The notes under the pieces were generated by a model. It was not told where the DNA came from. It searched no databases and was given only the letters and a program-made list of their open reading frames with translations. From Elysia chlorotica (Eukaryota; Mollusca; Gastropoda; Plakobranchidae), in the NCBI GenBank assembly GCA_003991915.1, contig RQTK01000978.1, positions 121,846 through 185,845 on the forward strand: a DNA stretch of 64,000 nt, read 5' to 3'. Below are positions 47,701 to 62,700 of the stretch, piece by piece. A program made the translations under genes and the position numbers. Each line of letters opens with the position of its first letter. The stretch's first letter is position 1.

Positions 47701-50700
47701 AGTCCATGGAGTTGGCCCTGTCAGCCAAAGAGCCATACAACTATTTTCTTCTGCTCCGAGCATTGTTTAGATCTATTGGTGGAGGTAGCCATGACTTACT
47801 CTATCAGGAGTTCCTTCCATTGTTGCCAAGTCTACTTCATGGTAAGTACAAAAAAAAAAGTATCAAACCGGGATTTTAACCCTGCTCAAGCCACCCTGTA
47901 ATGTACTGGTTGGGTAGGTGTCAGGAAATTGGGACTGGGTTTCATCCTCTGGGATCCCTTCCTTGTGTTGGATATTACTAGAGACTTACAAGGCATTACT
48001 TTCATTGTGTGGTTGAGGAAGCAAACATATTGGTTGCTACATAATAATTAACATTGGAAACAAAAAATTAACATAACTGTAAAATCACTCAGGATATGTA
48101 CTTTTAGTTTATTGCAAGATGATTTATTCTGCTTTAAAATCTTGTTGAGAACAAAGCAGCTTAAATCTGCTTACATTCCTGGCAATTTGCAAATATATTC
48201 TATTTTTTAGAAATGTAAGTTTTAAGATTAAATAATGCTTTTTTAGTTTACAAGAAAATGATAAATCTTAAATTAGTTTAAAAAAAAAGTCACATGCTTT
48301 TTAATTTTGTTCTTGGGTTTATTTAAGAAAATAAGGATTGAGGAAAGAGGTTTACATCTAAAATTAACGAGAACCATAATTAATTCAAAAGGTATCTCAA
48401 ACAACAGGTTTCAAAAGTATCATTGAGAAATAATTTATGATTTTAATTCCTATACTAGTATAGATCATAAATATGATCTTTTTGGCATAAAATTAAAAGA
48501 TAAACAATAAGCTGTCACTTAATAAGTGATGCGCTGGGCTGTGAAGATCCCTAAATAATCTTGAGTTTTCAATGCCAGCAATAGTAGTTTGGAGGACCAT
48601 AGATGGATAGTTTGGTATTCATATCCATTTATGTGTTAAAGACTGCTCTCATTGTGAGGTAGTTAAATATTTGAGGACTATTATTGTAAAAATCAGATGG
48701 TTTAAAGGATCATCGATAGATGGTTTGCTATGTATATCCATTTATGTGTTTAGGACTGCTCTCATTGTGAGGTAGTTAAATATTTGAGGACTATTATTGT
48801 AAAAATCAGATGGAGTATTTTTGTACCATTGTATCATGATGATAACATATACATGTACATGCACTTTTGTCTAGGATGTGTACAGAAATTCTAATTTCCT
48901 TTCTCTGTATTTCTAAATCTTTTAAAAATGTTTGTCTTTTCTTTTTGTTTCAAATTAACAAAAAAAAAGGAAATAAGGATAGATATTCTACCTTTGTTTA
49001 GATATAGAATGGGATTTTGTGTCTTGAGTTGAATTATGCATTCTTTTCTTTAATTGAATTAATATATAATACATTGAAAGGCACCATAGGAAAAAAAATT
49101 CTACCCTTTTTTTTTCCTTACATGAGACTACTTCTGTACACATCCACATTGACTGGAGTCCAAATGATGCGATGATGAATAACTATCACTTTATTAAGAT
49201 AGGAGAACAAATATACCCTTTCCAGGCTTGAACAGTCTTCAAAGCGGACTGCACCGGCAACACATGAAGGATCTTTTTGTAGAGCTTTGTCTTACTGTGC
49301 CGGTTCGTTTGAGCTCACTTCTGCCCTACTTGCCCATGTTGATGGATCCATTGGTATCAGCTTTAAATGGATCTCAGACATTGATTAATCAGGTTTGTTC
49401 ATTACAATTTAAGAGGCATATGTTTTTTTAATGTAAAATAGTGCATGTTCATCCATAATAAATACCCTTGAAGAATGTTTTTCTTAGTTCAAAGAGTTAT
49501 GACAGCTTTTGTTTATAAACATATGTTTATATCTTTATTAGAAAGACATAAGCTATTTCTTCAGATAAGATTCTGCAATGAAAATTTTAATCTCAACTTT
49601 TGTCCAATATTATGATTGTTGAAATAGTAATATTTATGGGAAAATTTAGATAATTCATTTGTTTTAGACTTTTTAAATATCTTAGCATTATAGACCTATC
49701 AAAGGTATGGATTTTTATGATTGAAAAGCAAATGAAAAAGGGACACTTCTGCCTGTCAAAACTAAAAATATTTTAATATTTGTATTTGAACATGGAAAAA
49801 TGTGGAAAGAAAGGGAAGCCTGTAAAAAAAATATTACAATGCTCATGGTGTCACTAATTTTTTAAAATTTTCTAATAGGGCCTTCGTACCCTGGAGCTGT
49901 GTGTGGACAACCTTCAGCCAGATTTTCTCTATGACCATATCCAACCTGTCAGAGCTGAGCTGATGCAGGTAAGTTTCTAGACATTTATGTAGTGACCATG
50001 TTTTCTTGTCATCCCTTTTAGAGAAGTCATTAGATTGCATCAATGATTTACTGAGGATACTTTGCTTCTTTTTATATAAGATATGTTTTTGTGAATGTTG
50101 ATGATCTTCATAATTTCAAATATTTTTATCTGTGTAAAATATTTTGTTTCAGGCATTATGGCGTACATTGAAAAATCCCCAAGATGCTACAGCTGCTACA
50201 GCTTTTAGAGTGCTTGGAAAATTTGGTGGTGGAAATCGCAAGATGCTGAGAGAGCCTCAGAAGGTATAGAGTTTTGTAATTGTACTCAGTGTTGAAACAT
50301 TCTCAAATTTTTATTTTTTAAACTGCTAGAAGAATTAGATTATCTCAATGAATTGAATTTATTTCTACCTCAATTCTGATTTCAGCTTGACTACAACTCT
50401 AAGGAGACATCAGGGCCTTGTGTGAACATCAGTTTTCAGGAGAGCAAATCCCCTATCTCATTGCCTGTGGAAAAGGTATATGGATAATAATTTTTTTGTC
50501 AGTAAGCTATAATTAAACTCTTTTCTTAAATGTTTTCATTTGTTAAGTATTTTGAATGCTTAAGGCTAAAAAGTATTGTACTCGGTTCAAATATTTGTTT
50601 TTTTTGAAAGGGAGTAAACCCATGATGGTGTAATACATTATAAAGAAAATTAATACTATTATGATTTTTTAAATTACTATTATTGTTGTTATTATTTATC

Positions 50701-53700
50701 ATCATCGTCATTTTCATAGTCTGTCATTGTTGTTTTGTTGCTAAAAATTTATGTTAATCAACAAAATAAGTCACAATCTTGTTTTCAACAGAAGTGTGAC
50801 CCAAATCTTTATTTTCGTAACAGGCTATAGATGCAGCCCTGACAACTTTGAAGAGTTCAATGACAGATTCTTTCAATCGGCGGCAAGCATATGATCTCAT
50901 TCGCTGTTTTCTGATATCTGTCATGAACCTGGAGGATGATGTACAGACCATGATGCACCTCTTTTCACACCCCATGTATGCTTTGTATCTTTGATTCTTA
51001 ATGAATTTTTCAAGTCAGTGTACCTATATCAAATAGAATTTAGCTAAGTGCTGTTGTTTCATTCTTTTAATTAAGCTAAGGGATGTGTTAGATTTCATTC
51101 TGCTGTTACATTTATAAATTATACTGTAATCTTATGTAAAATTTGTTATGAATGAAGAAAGTTTGGAAAAAAAAAGAGTCAGAAAAATGATGCAAACTTG
51201 ATGCTTATCATTTAATGAAGTTTTGAATTCATCAAATTTGTTCTTTTTACACATCACATGTTATAATCACCTAGAGATAGACATCATTGTGATGAAAGCC
51301 TTAAAACCCATAAATTACTATTCGGAATGAATTTTTGAAAACCCAGATGTATAGTCGTTTATCTTATTCATTTTTTTCGTTTTCTTGAATGTTTTAAGTA
51401 AAGTAATGATTCCTGTGGAAAGGAAAGTATTAACATAATTCAATTTTTTTTAAAAACAAAGGTACAAAGAAAAAGAGATTACGCTTAATGCATCCCAGTG
51501 TTATAAAAACCCAGATGATACTTCTCGAGAAGTTCACAAGCAGGCCCTTACTGGAATGTTTGGTAAGTCACTTTAAAATTTTCCCATTTATTAAAAAGCA
51601 GTGCTTTTTCTTAGCAAATATTCCCAACGTAATTCAGTGCTTCAATTTTATTTTTTGCATTTCTGTAGATCTGCGCACTTCTTGTCGTCTGCAAGAGACT
51701 GATATTTATTTTGAGTGTTATATGAAGTTTTGAAAATGATTAAAAATGGGAACATATTTCCCTTTTTGAATTATAAAAAAAAACCCCCAAAAAAAACCAA
51801 CCCAGCAAAGAACAAAAACAAAAACAACAATAACAGAAAAATTCCAAGTAAGATGGCTGATCTTTCTTAAGACACTGTAACTTTGGTGTTTATATTATTC
51901 TTGCTTGTGAATAAATCTTTAGCCCCAAAAAATTTCTCATAGTTCCTTTCAATTGAAATGGTTACAATTTGATTTACCTTATTACTAAAGTTAACATGTT
52001 CCACATTGCATATACGTATAAGCACTGTTATTATTTTAAACATTCGTGTATTTATTTGTATGTGTGTAAAATCTTTGTATTCCAGTTGCTGCAGCTATCA
52101 AAGATTTAAGGAAAACTGCCTTGCCTTTTATGGCATGCATGGTGCGACATTACACACTCATCACAATTTCTCAACAATGTGGTAAGTTCTTTGAATATTT
52201 TTTCATTTTACTTTGGTTAAAAAAAAAAATGTTATTTTTGTTTCCTAAGAATTAAATTATATAAAGGAACTTGCAAAAAAAATTCTTTTAAGTGTTTTTT
52301 GTTTCAATGAAATAAGCAAAACAACAACAACAACAATGAAAATTAATTTTGTTTTGTAGGTCCTTTTCCTGTGGGAGAAAAGCAGAACAAACTGCAAGGT
52401 ATGGACACACATATCCTGGTAGATGCTTTGAAGACAATCATGGGCCATGAGGAGAAAGAACTGTGCAAGCCTGGCAATGTCTCTCTGTGTATCATCATTG
52501 ACACTGCCACCACAATATTGGGCACAAAAGAGCGGGTGAAAACAATATTTTATAGTTATTTGTTGCTCTTTTTTTGTTGTTTGTTTTTAAAATTTTCTAC
52601 CTGAAATATGGAAAAAAAATAGTGCCAGATGAGCTTTGGAAAAAAACAAAGTTCTTTTTTTCTGTTTGTTTCATGACAGATTTGATATGATTCAATTTGT
52701 TCTTTATTTGACCAGATACTCAACTTAATGGACACTGTTACTTCTGCATGTTTACCATCGGAGAGTCTTTATAAAATCTATAATAATTACAAAATACTTA
52801 CAAATATAACTCATACAAAATTTGAACCAATCAGTGGTTAATTATCAGGATGCAAAATTAGTAAGTCAACAGGAAACATAAACTATTTCAAGACATGTTA
52901 AATATTTCATTTTGATCACTATAAAAAAAGAAGGGTTGAATTTTGTGGCCCTTATTTTTGTTGATGATGTTAAACTAATTTGCATCATTTGTGCTCAGCG
53001 GCTTCACACTAATAACGTTATTTTCATCTTTGTATAATCTTTAAGGCTTGCCAACTCCCTCTGTTTGAGTATGTGGCAGAAAAGATGTGTGACCTCTGCT
53101 ACCTTCAAGCTTGGTACTCCAAGTATGGGGGGTGAGTGAACATCATAACACTACCTCTCTGGTTTGCTTCATTACAAAAATGCATTAAACACTACAAAAC
53201 AATTATAACATAGTTAGTTTCTAAACGCCTTATATTAAAAGTTTCAATATAGTTAAATTTGCAACTGTAGGTATATCATTTGAAATCAAGAATGTAATAT
53301 ATATGTCTTCATACTTTTCTCAGATGCTTGGCTATCCAGTCGCTGTATGAACGCATGAGCTTCAAATGGGTTTTAGAACATCAATACACTTTCCTGAAAG
53401 CCTTGTTGTATGTCATAAATGATCTCACAAATGAGGTTTGTGATTCTTCCTGGAAGTAATGAACTTGCTTTATGAATTTTATATTTGCTTCTTCACTTTC
53501 TAGTAAGTCTTTATTACAAAATCTGGATGTAAATCTCAGTAGTTTAGCCTAAAATGAGAAAACAAAAATTTCTTCATTTTTTTCTAAAATCTTCTTGTTT
53601 TATTGTATGCAAAAGAGAAAATAATATATTGAGACGCTGTTCAAAACAACTTGATAAGGACATTGTGTGTATATATACAAGACTTAAATTTTAGCTATGT

Positions 53701-56700
53701 TAATCAATATTCATTTAAAGTAAAATAAAATTCAACATGAATACAGGTTTCTAGCGGAGCAGTGGAGTTGGCCCAGAAATGTGTGGATGAGATGTTGAGA
53801 CTGTGCGCTCGACCTTTGGAAGGCGATGAAGCCACACCAGAGCTAATCGCAGCTCAGAAAAAGTCCTTGCATGATGTGGCTCGTAAACTGGTTCCTCAAG
53901 TAACATGCTCCAACACTCTTGTCAGGCAGCAGGTAAGCTTCTTCATGTATCTGATTGCAAGTTGTGATATTGATGTTGAACTCACTGATAATTTTTCTAA
54001 CAATTAAGTTTTCCTAAATTTCGTGACAATCAAACTGCTTTAAGTTCTGTATGATTTTTTTCAAAAGTATCTCTTTCCTTCCTTGGTGTGATTTATTACA
54101 ACTGTTTATGATCTCTCATTAAAATTTAAGATAAGTTGGTCAAGTTTTTGTATAGATCCCCCTCTTCTTTAAAAGTTACAAAAAGGAAGTAAATAAGTGT
54201 AACATTCTTCCTTTTCAGTTATAACATTGCACATTACTATTACATGGAAACATGATTGTCATAGAAAAAACCCACTGATTATTGCATTTAATTTCAAACA
54301 TAAGATTAGGCTGCACCAGAGTCAAACTAAAGTCGAAATCTGTTAATGCTGTTTCACTCAATATTTTTCTTTTCAAGGCCATGAAGTCTTTGAAAGTTCT
54401 GGCAGAGGTGACCAAAACTACAGTGACTGAGATTATGGAGCCTCACAAGGAACTTGTACAGGACATGGTGCCTCCCAAGAAACTGCTGCTCAGGCATATT
54501 GCACTTGTTTCTCAAATAGGAATAATGGTGAGATTTTAATCGTACAGCACCTTGGCTCAGAACATAATTGTTTAATCTGTTTCATGAAGATCAAAAAGAT
54601 AGTTGATATCTTACTTAAAAGTTTATACTTATCACATTGTAGGTTATATATTACCTAAAAGTTTGCACTTTATCACATTGCAAATTTTAAATCATTCTGG
54701 CATTTTTTAAACAATTGAACCTAAAATGCCTACTAAAAGAAAAAAGCTATTCACTTAGCTTCAAAAGAACCAATATAATAAGCTTTGATTAAGAATGTCT
54801 TACGTAAGCTGAAAAATCATTAAGGTCAATATTGTTTTCACTATTTGAATGAAAATAACATGCTAAATTTGATCTAATCTTCAATATGTTCTTTGTTTAT
54901 TCAGGAGGGGTACACATTTTGTGTCACTCTCGAACCCAGGCTGTTCAGCTTTGACTCTAACCAACTGGAACATAGTGTTTTCTTTCATGAGGTATTTTCT
55001 CCTACTTAATACAGCCTTATTTCTCTTTTTATATTTAGCGCAAGGAGTAAATTGTGAGAGAAGGAGGACATTTCTTAGTTTTCCATTCTTTGTCTTCCAT
55101 TTTTGCTGAGATAATTAAAGAATTTGATCAACGGTTTACCTGGGAAAATTGATCAAACATTTATGTTTTAAGCTATTTAATGATGAAAACACTAAATAAA
55201 ACTAAGATCTTTTTTTATATTTGAAAATTGTTTTAATTTGGCCTAAATGATAAAGAAGGCCTGATAGTGTTCTCTTGGATGTGCAGTAACTGGTTGTATG
55301 TCCTTCTTTATTTTGTACTTAATTTTTTTTTTTTCCAATTCAAAGAAAACAGCAAAAAACATAATTGTCCCATAATAATATAGTTGCAGTTTTATGATTT
55401 GATACTTGCAGTAAATATTGGATATATATATATTGAAAAAAAGTTCCTTTATTTATTTGTATGCTCAATATCGTTTTATATTTTGCTCAGGTATTGAACA
55501 TGTGTGATGCAGAGGAAAGTGTACTGATCAAGCAGCCTTGCTACAAAAATGTGACAAGTCTTGTGCCTCTCAAGAAAAGTGCACTTAGTCAGTATATTTT
55601 TGTTTCACATTATAAACTACTTGCTTTTTTAAAGTTAGGATCTTTGGGCTTGGATCAACAACTAAAGATTATATGAATGGTGAAATTAGAAAAAGCAATT
55701 TCTATCACCTATCTTACTATTTTCTTTCAAATTCTGTACTTTTTAATGTCATGATGTTTTTTTTGTTTTTTTTTTAAGAAAAATATTTGTCTCCAGGTCC
55801 TTTATGCATAACTCTTAAAGGTATAAGTAAACTTTTTAGAAAGAGAAAGCGGCGCACACAAATTTAAGCATACTTTTTGGATAATGGACCCATGGGCCTA
55901 ATATTATATTTATTCAGAAATTTGCTCTGCCTTTTTTTAAAGACTTAACCTTTACAGTCATAAAGATAGTATGTCGCATATGATTTTACATAAGATATAA
56001 TATATTTTGCAATGCTTGGATAATGTATTATTTTGTTTGTTTGTTGCCCTTGTTTTTTGTGTGTGATATATTATGTAATATGTGTTTTGCATTTTCACCT
56101 CTTTAGGAGCATTGGCTGCATGCAACCTGGTCCTAAACAAGAAGGACAGAATTTTCAACACATTATACAAGGCATTGAACAGTGCAAATTCAGAAATCCA
56201 GGAGACTGCTCATGAATCCATGAAAATGGTATATTGTTTTCTATTTATGTATCTTACAATTCTTGCTTAGATATTAACAGTTTTGGATGATAACGGTCTA
56301 TGATATTTTATATGTTTTTGCCTTTATAGTTGGTTTTCAATGTTGCATTTTTAAAATATTGTCAACATTTAATATGATGTAAATGACAGTTTATAAATGT
56401 TTTTTTTTTAAATTTGTTAAAATATTTTTTAGTAACACGTTTCTTCTCATTTTCCTCAATGGGATCATTAATCAAAATTTAAGAAATCGAAGTCATTATT
56501 TTTATACAACATGCCTAAGGTCTATTATAAAACTGCCCATTGATTCTATTGCTTTCATTTGGATAACTCACAGGTCACATTTTGTCTCTTAATTATTAAA
56601 AAAAAAATGTTCTCTCCAAGTAAATTAATATCTCCTATTTGAAGATCACACTTTAAAAATTGTTTGGTTATAGACATCTCAAAATTATCATTTGTGGTTA

Positions 56701-59700
56701 TTTTTACATCCCTTTCATATCCCTGTGGAATTTTATGTAATGTTTTTTCTCAAGGTATTTCAAAAGGCTTTTTCTTTTGGCAAAATCTCATGCTAAATTG
56801 TTTATATAATCTTTTTTTAAAAGTACATCTACATTCAAAGTCTTTCTCATTTTCTCTGCAGTTCATGCAAGGCTGCACAATTGAGGTTGATACAGCATAT
56901 GCAGCAATGCGACCACTACTGTCCAAGCTTGGAGACTACAGAGGCCTCAATCTCAGCATCATCAAAAGACTCTCTTCTTTGGTGCAACTCTTTCCCAATA
57001 GCTTCAATGAAAAGTTGTGTGATTCTATGCATGTGAGTGGACAGTTGATGTGCAATGTCAATTAGCTTTGGTTTTAATATACATACGATAGGTGTAAAAT
57101 GGTTATATAAAATAAAAATCTGAATATTAAGACTCTATTTTAAAGTCTTATATTTTCTTTTAAAAAAATGCTTTAGCTAAATTAGCACAAAATATTGTGC
57201 CTTATCATTCGTTGATATGGCTTACATTATCGTATTATAGTTTATCATTTCGCATTTATAGGTTGTTACAGTAGTTGAGGTTCTTTTTAAGTCTCAAAAC
57301 GTTCAAGCATGCTTTCATCAACACATATTTAGTAGTATACCATAAAAATTGAAAATGTATCAATTTACATTGATTTCATTTTGATCTCTTAATGGAGAGA
57401 GTGAACTTAAAGCTCTTCTTCAAAGTTGAGTTTTCTAATGCCTATCATTCTTTTGACTATCTATTTACAGGGACATCTGAAGAAGTGGATTGAAACTGCT
57501 CACACAAACCAGAAAACAGGACAGCCAAGGCCAGCTGGACAAGTTCTTTCTACGGTTATTTTTTTTCTTCTTTAATATTTGCTTAAAAAAGAATGAATTT
57601 ATACTCATGTATTATGTACAACCATTTTTTTTTCTTTTTTTTCAAATTGTATACATGTTGCTTCAATTCATTAAACAGCTAACTCTTAAACATTTTACAT
57701 TCTGCTTTTCATAAATGGGGTACGGACATTGAAATTTGTTACAGGGATTAATACCAATCTGGTGTATTTTGAAGTAAGAAGTGCTCATTCATTCTGTGAT
57801 TCTTTTTTTATGAACATGCAGGAAGTTCAACTGTGCGCGGCCATCATCAACATTTTCCATCTTATCCCAGCTGCTAGCAAAAATCTTATTGAACCATTAA
57901 CTGCTCTTGTTCTGGTTGGAGAACGAGCTCTACTGATGGAGGTTTGTTATTTTCGTTTAAACTCTGTGAATGCGTATACATAATAAAAAAAATATTTAAA
58001 AATATACCTAAGAGATAGTATGAGGATTGTCCGTCGGATAGATAATATGGGTCCATATTAAATAACATAATAAAAAAAAATATTTCAAATATCTCTAAGA
58101 GATAGTATGCAGAATTGTCTGGGATAGATACTATGGGTCCATATTAAATACTTACACATTTTTTTTTACAAATAAACAATTATACTTCTTATCTATTTAA
58201 AAAAAAATTTTTGTATTATAATTTCTAATACATCACTTAAAAAGATATTGAGCAATAATGTATTAAAAAAGAGTGGGGAATATATTCTTCCTCATTAAAT
58301 TTATTAACTTAAATATTATTTGCATTATATTTATTTAGAATCCATGTGTTTTTGCTTAGTGATCATGGATCTAGTGGCCTTGCTCCTTATGTCAATACCA
58401 ACCTTTTTGTTTTTCATGGCCAACCGATGAAAGTCTTAAGATATGATTAATTACTTGAATTATGTTATGCATCAATGCAGATTTCAAGAATTCATTGTTT
58501 TAGGTGTGCTTAAACAGTAAATTATATTTGTTGCCATATCTGTGCAAAAGGACACAAAATCATTGAGGTTTAATTTTTGTGTGTGTACATTTTTTCTGCA
58601 GGCAAGCAGTCCTTTCCGAGAACCATTGATGAAGTTCCAGCTTAAGTACCCTAGTCAAGTTGTGGACCTGTTCCTCTCAGAGAATTACTTGAAAGATCAG
58701 CAATGGTGCAGATACTTTGAGGTAAATTGTTTTTGCCTGGTTTTATTTTGGATTTCATCATGAACAAGAATTTTAAATATCAGACCTGATTACTAGTGAA
58801 TGGAAACCATTAAAAAATGTTTTGTAATTTCAAAGGTATGTGTATTCAAGTGGGTCAAATTACGACTTTCTCTCTCTCTCTTTCAGTTTCTGTTACGGCA
58901 CAAGGATGGAGCTAAATTTTGTGAGGCTCTGCGAGCAAATCCAATGAGACTTGTCAACATGTTGTCTGGTCAGCTACAGGTATGATTTAGTAAACCCCTT
59001 TTACAAATGTCTCAGTATGTTTGACCAACTTCAGATTTTTTTTTTTTTACTGATATCATATCTAGGTTAATTAAAGGTACGGAAGATACAGTATTTTTAG
59101 TTTCAGTGAATCATTAAACAAGTCAATATTTTCATTATTGTTGAGATGTGTCTGTTTTGTTAGAAAATAATTTGTAGGAGGGTGAGAGTGTTGAAATGAT
59201 ACATTTTCCTTCGTTATGTAAAAGAAGGTACTGTATGAGGCTAAACGCAATATGCAAGATAAGCAAACTAAAGTTTGTTGGATTACTCATTTTTGTGTTC
59301 TTTCAAATAAATTTTGATGATGAAAAAGTCTAGAGGCCATGTTTTTCGTCATTTTATCTTAATGTTTATCCATCTTTTTTTTTCAAGACAACCACAACAA
59401 GCCCTATTGCCAACCCAGCTCCAGTGAGGACAGAACTTCAATACAGAGCTGTACGTCTCATCTCGCTCCTTGTCAGATATGATGAGAAGTGGCTTCCCCA
59501 ACAGACCCAAATGGTCAGTGAGCCTTCCTGTGATAAAAAAAAAATGGTTTTAATTTTCTTTCTTTCTTCCTTTCCAGCTTTAACTTCAGGATTGAAGACT
59601 CCTCAGCTTTTTACAAACTTTAAAAGTGTCCACTTCCTTAAAGTTCTTTATAGTCCATCATTATCTAAGCCTAAATAATGTGAAAAAAAGATTTCTTCTC

Positions 59701-62700
59701 TGGGGTATGAAAATGTTTTGTTTTTTCACTCATTTAATCAGGTTTAATAAAAAAAAAATAGCTTACATTGTCCATTGGTTTTAGTTACATCAAAATAATT
59801 TTATGTAATGAATGTGACAATTTTTTCTACAAAAAGACAAGAATTTGCAAATAAAGTTATTGACCTCTTTTAAAAACTGAATGTTTCCAAATTTTAATGG
59901 TCAAATCTACATCTTTATGGAACTACATTGGCAAATACTAAGTTCCAAAATATATATTTTTGAGCATATCATAGATCTTATCTTATGCGGATAATCTTTC
60001 TGTACAAAAAGGGAAAAGACAACTATCCATCTGTATCCACCACTAGCTAGCTGACAACTTTTAGTGCCAGTTTTGAGCTTTGTACCCATCATTCACCTAC
60101 AGTTGAATCAGTAATTCTTTTTTTTTGAAGCTATCATTTGTTTCATCACTGTGTAATTTTGACTCTTAACATTGAGTGTATCAATAAGACCAAATTTGAT
60201 TTGGTTTTTATTCAACACATTTTAATATCTTATTTTGCAGAGACCTCTCTTGTTGTCAATATGGGTATCAGATGCTTTTGTTGAGCGTCACACTCAGGTG
60301 GTGAGTATTGCTTAAATGCCATTGCAAATTAAAAAAAAAATTTTTCCAAGTGTTTGTGGAAAAACAACAACCAAAGAAAAAAAAATATGTCGAGAATAGA
60401 AATGATTTGTATCATAAACTTTCTAAGTAACGTAATTATAAACAGCCCCCCAAATTAAACCTTAATGGAATGAAAAGCCAGTTTATTTATCGCAAAGAAA
60501 AGTGATAGATTTTGGCGTCCTCAGTCAAGAGCAATATGTTAAAGACATAAAATTACGGTAGAGGGAGGTGTTGCATTTTGATTGACTAAAAAAGGTTAAG
60601 TTTTAGGACATAGAAAGGAATGTTATTGGGTGGAATGGGTGAAAGAGGGAGGAGGAAAATGATAGTTCTTTATTGGTTATAGAGCTGTATTAAGATAACA
60701 TATGGTATTACTTATTTTATCAGTTCATGTATGATCAAAGTTGGTCTCAAGAACTCAAATCAAAGGTTGGTTTGAAGATTTATGATATGATCATCATCAT
60801 TATCGCCCTCATTAATATCTTGTAAAGAGTGCAAATCTATCAGGCTGCAAGTGAATTAAATTCAAATAAGTTAAATTGGCCTCTCATCTTAATAGACTTG
60901 GAATATCTGTTTATCACCATCACCCCTTCTTTCTTTCAACAGTATGAACTGGACTATGTGTATTGGAAGGAGCCAGCTTTGATCCTCAAGTGCATGATCA
61001 ACTACTTCAAGTCAGTCTAACATTGGATATTAGCTTCATATTTATTGATGATAAAGAATTTAAGTTTCTAAAACAATAAAATTCTATTATAATCAATTAG
61101 CTGTTGCCACTATTAATCATCAAAAAGTATACATATTGCTTTACAAGTTATGTAATGGTGAAAGAAAGCATGTACGGATATTTCTTGAAAATGAATTGTA
61201 TTTATGAAAAACATTATAGATTTTCCGGAGGTTCATTTTTCCCAATTTTATATCAAAGGGTACTAATATATCTATTTTCTGTTTCTTTTTGTCACAGGTA
61301 TCACACAGATGACGTAGAAATCTTGTTCCATGTTCTGCGTTGTTTTATTAATCGCTTCATACCACAGTTTCAATTTGTGCAAGATTTCCTTGACTCTGTT
61401 GTTGCAAAGGTAACAATCAATCAAATTTTTTAATGCTACAATGTACCAATAGTTGAATAACAAACAATAAAGCAATAACCTTACGCTCACTATGGAACTT
61501 TTTTTATATTTAAATTCAAAATTGTATTTTTTGTAAACAGACTGAAAGAAGAACGATTACTATAACTTTTCCTAAATTTTTGTATGGTTTACCTCATGCA
61601 ATTATTTATTCAAACTGTATGCAATTTATCTGTGATCAAATGGGGAAAGAGCCTATCTACTCACTCTTTTTTTTTTTTTTTTTGACTTTAGGGACATTTG
61701 AACAACTTAAATGTTAAATGAAAAGGAAAAAAAAAACCCACTAACTTAAGGCAACATAACATACAATTGTAAATGATGGAAAAATTAAATCATAATGCTT
61801 TTTAATCCTAAATATTCTACTTGAATTTTCATATGAATAATATAATTATTTACAAACTTTTCTATTTCTTGGTATTTTTACAGACCTACCCAGCAGACTG
61901 GAAGAGAAAAGCCTTCTTCAAATTTGTAACAGTCTTTCATGATCAAAGTTGGTCCCAAGAACTCAAAGCAAAGGTATGAAAAGTTTCATCACTATCACCA
62001 TCCATTCATCATTAATATACCATAAAGAGTTTAAGTCCATCAGACCTAAGCAGATTAAATTCACACAAGTGAACTGACCTCTCACCTTATTATGCTTGGA
62101 AGGTCTGTTTGTCACCATCAATCTTATTATCATTTGCCACAATTAAAAAAAAAAATATAGACGCAAACACACTAGAATGAAGTGCAAAGATATCAAAGTG
62201 GATATTCCAAATTTAAAGGGAAAATTATTAAGGATACAAATAATATAAAATGTTATTCATCTTTATCTTCTCAAATATATTACATCTTTATAATAAATTT
62301 CATTTTAATAAAAAAAAAGTTCCTTTTCTGTACATTTTTTGGAGTATTTTTTTCTATAAAAAAAAAAGAAAAAATGAAATACTGAATATTTTGTTTTGAT
62401 GAAAATGAGTCTTTGTATTGGCAATATTTAAATCAATCAGCCACTTCTATATGTTATGTTTTCTTTTGGATATCAAGATTACTTTGACTTGTCTTAATAT
62501 GGATGCTTGCAAAATCTGCTTCACAGATCCTCCAGTACATCCTGATTCCTTGCTTCTACCACTCCTTTGAGAAGGGAGAAGGGGATAAGTTAATCGGGGG
62601 TCCACCTGCTCCTGACCAAGACAGTGAAGACAATGTCATCAGTGTGTTCATCAACCGGATCATTGATCCAGAGAATCCCTTTGGCACCTCAGATGCTGTG

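Noticed and set aside
53762..54007. Stand-alone 81-residue protein
   Set aside because: It is TRRAP exon 33 read through its donor into the intron; the same applies to many short frames between 34.4 and 63.9 kb.
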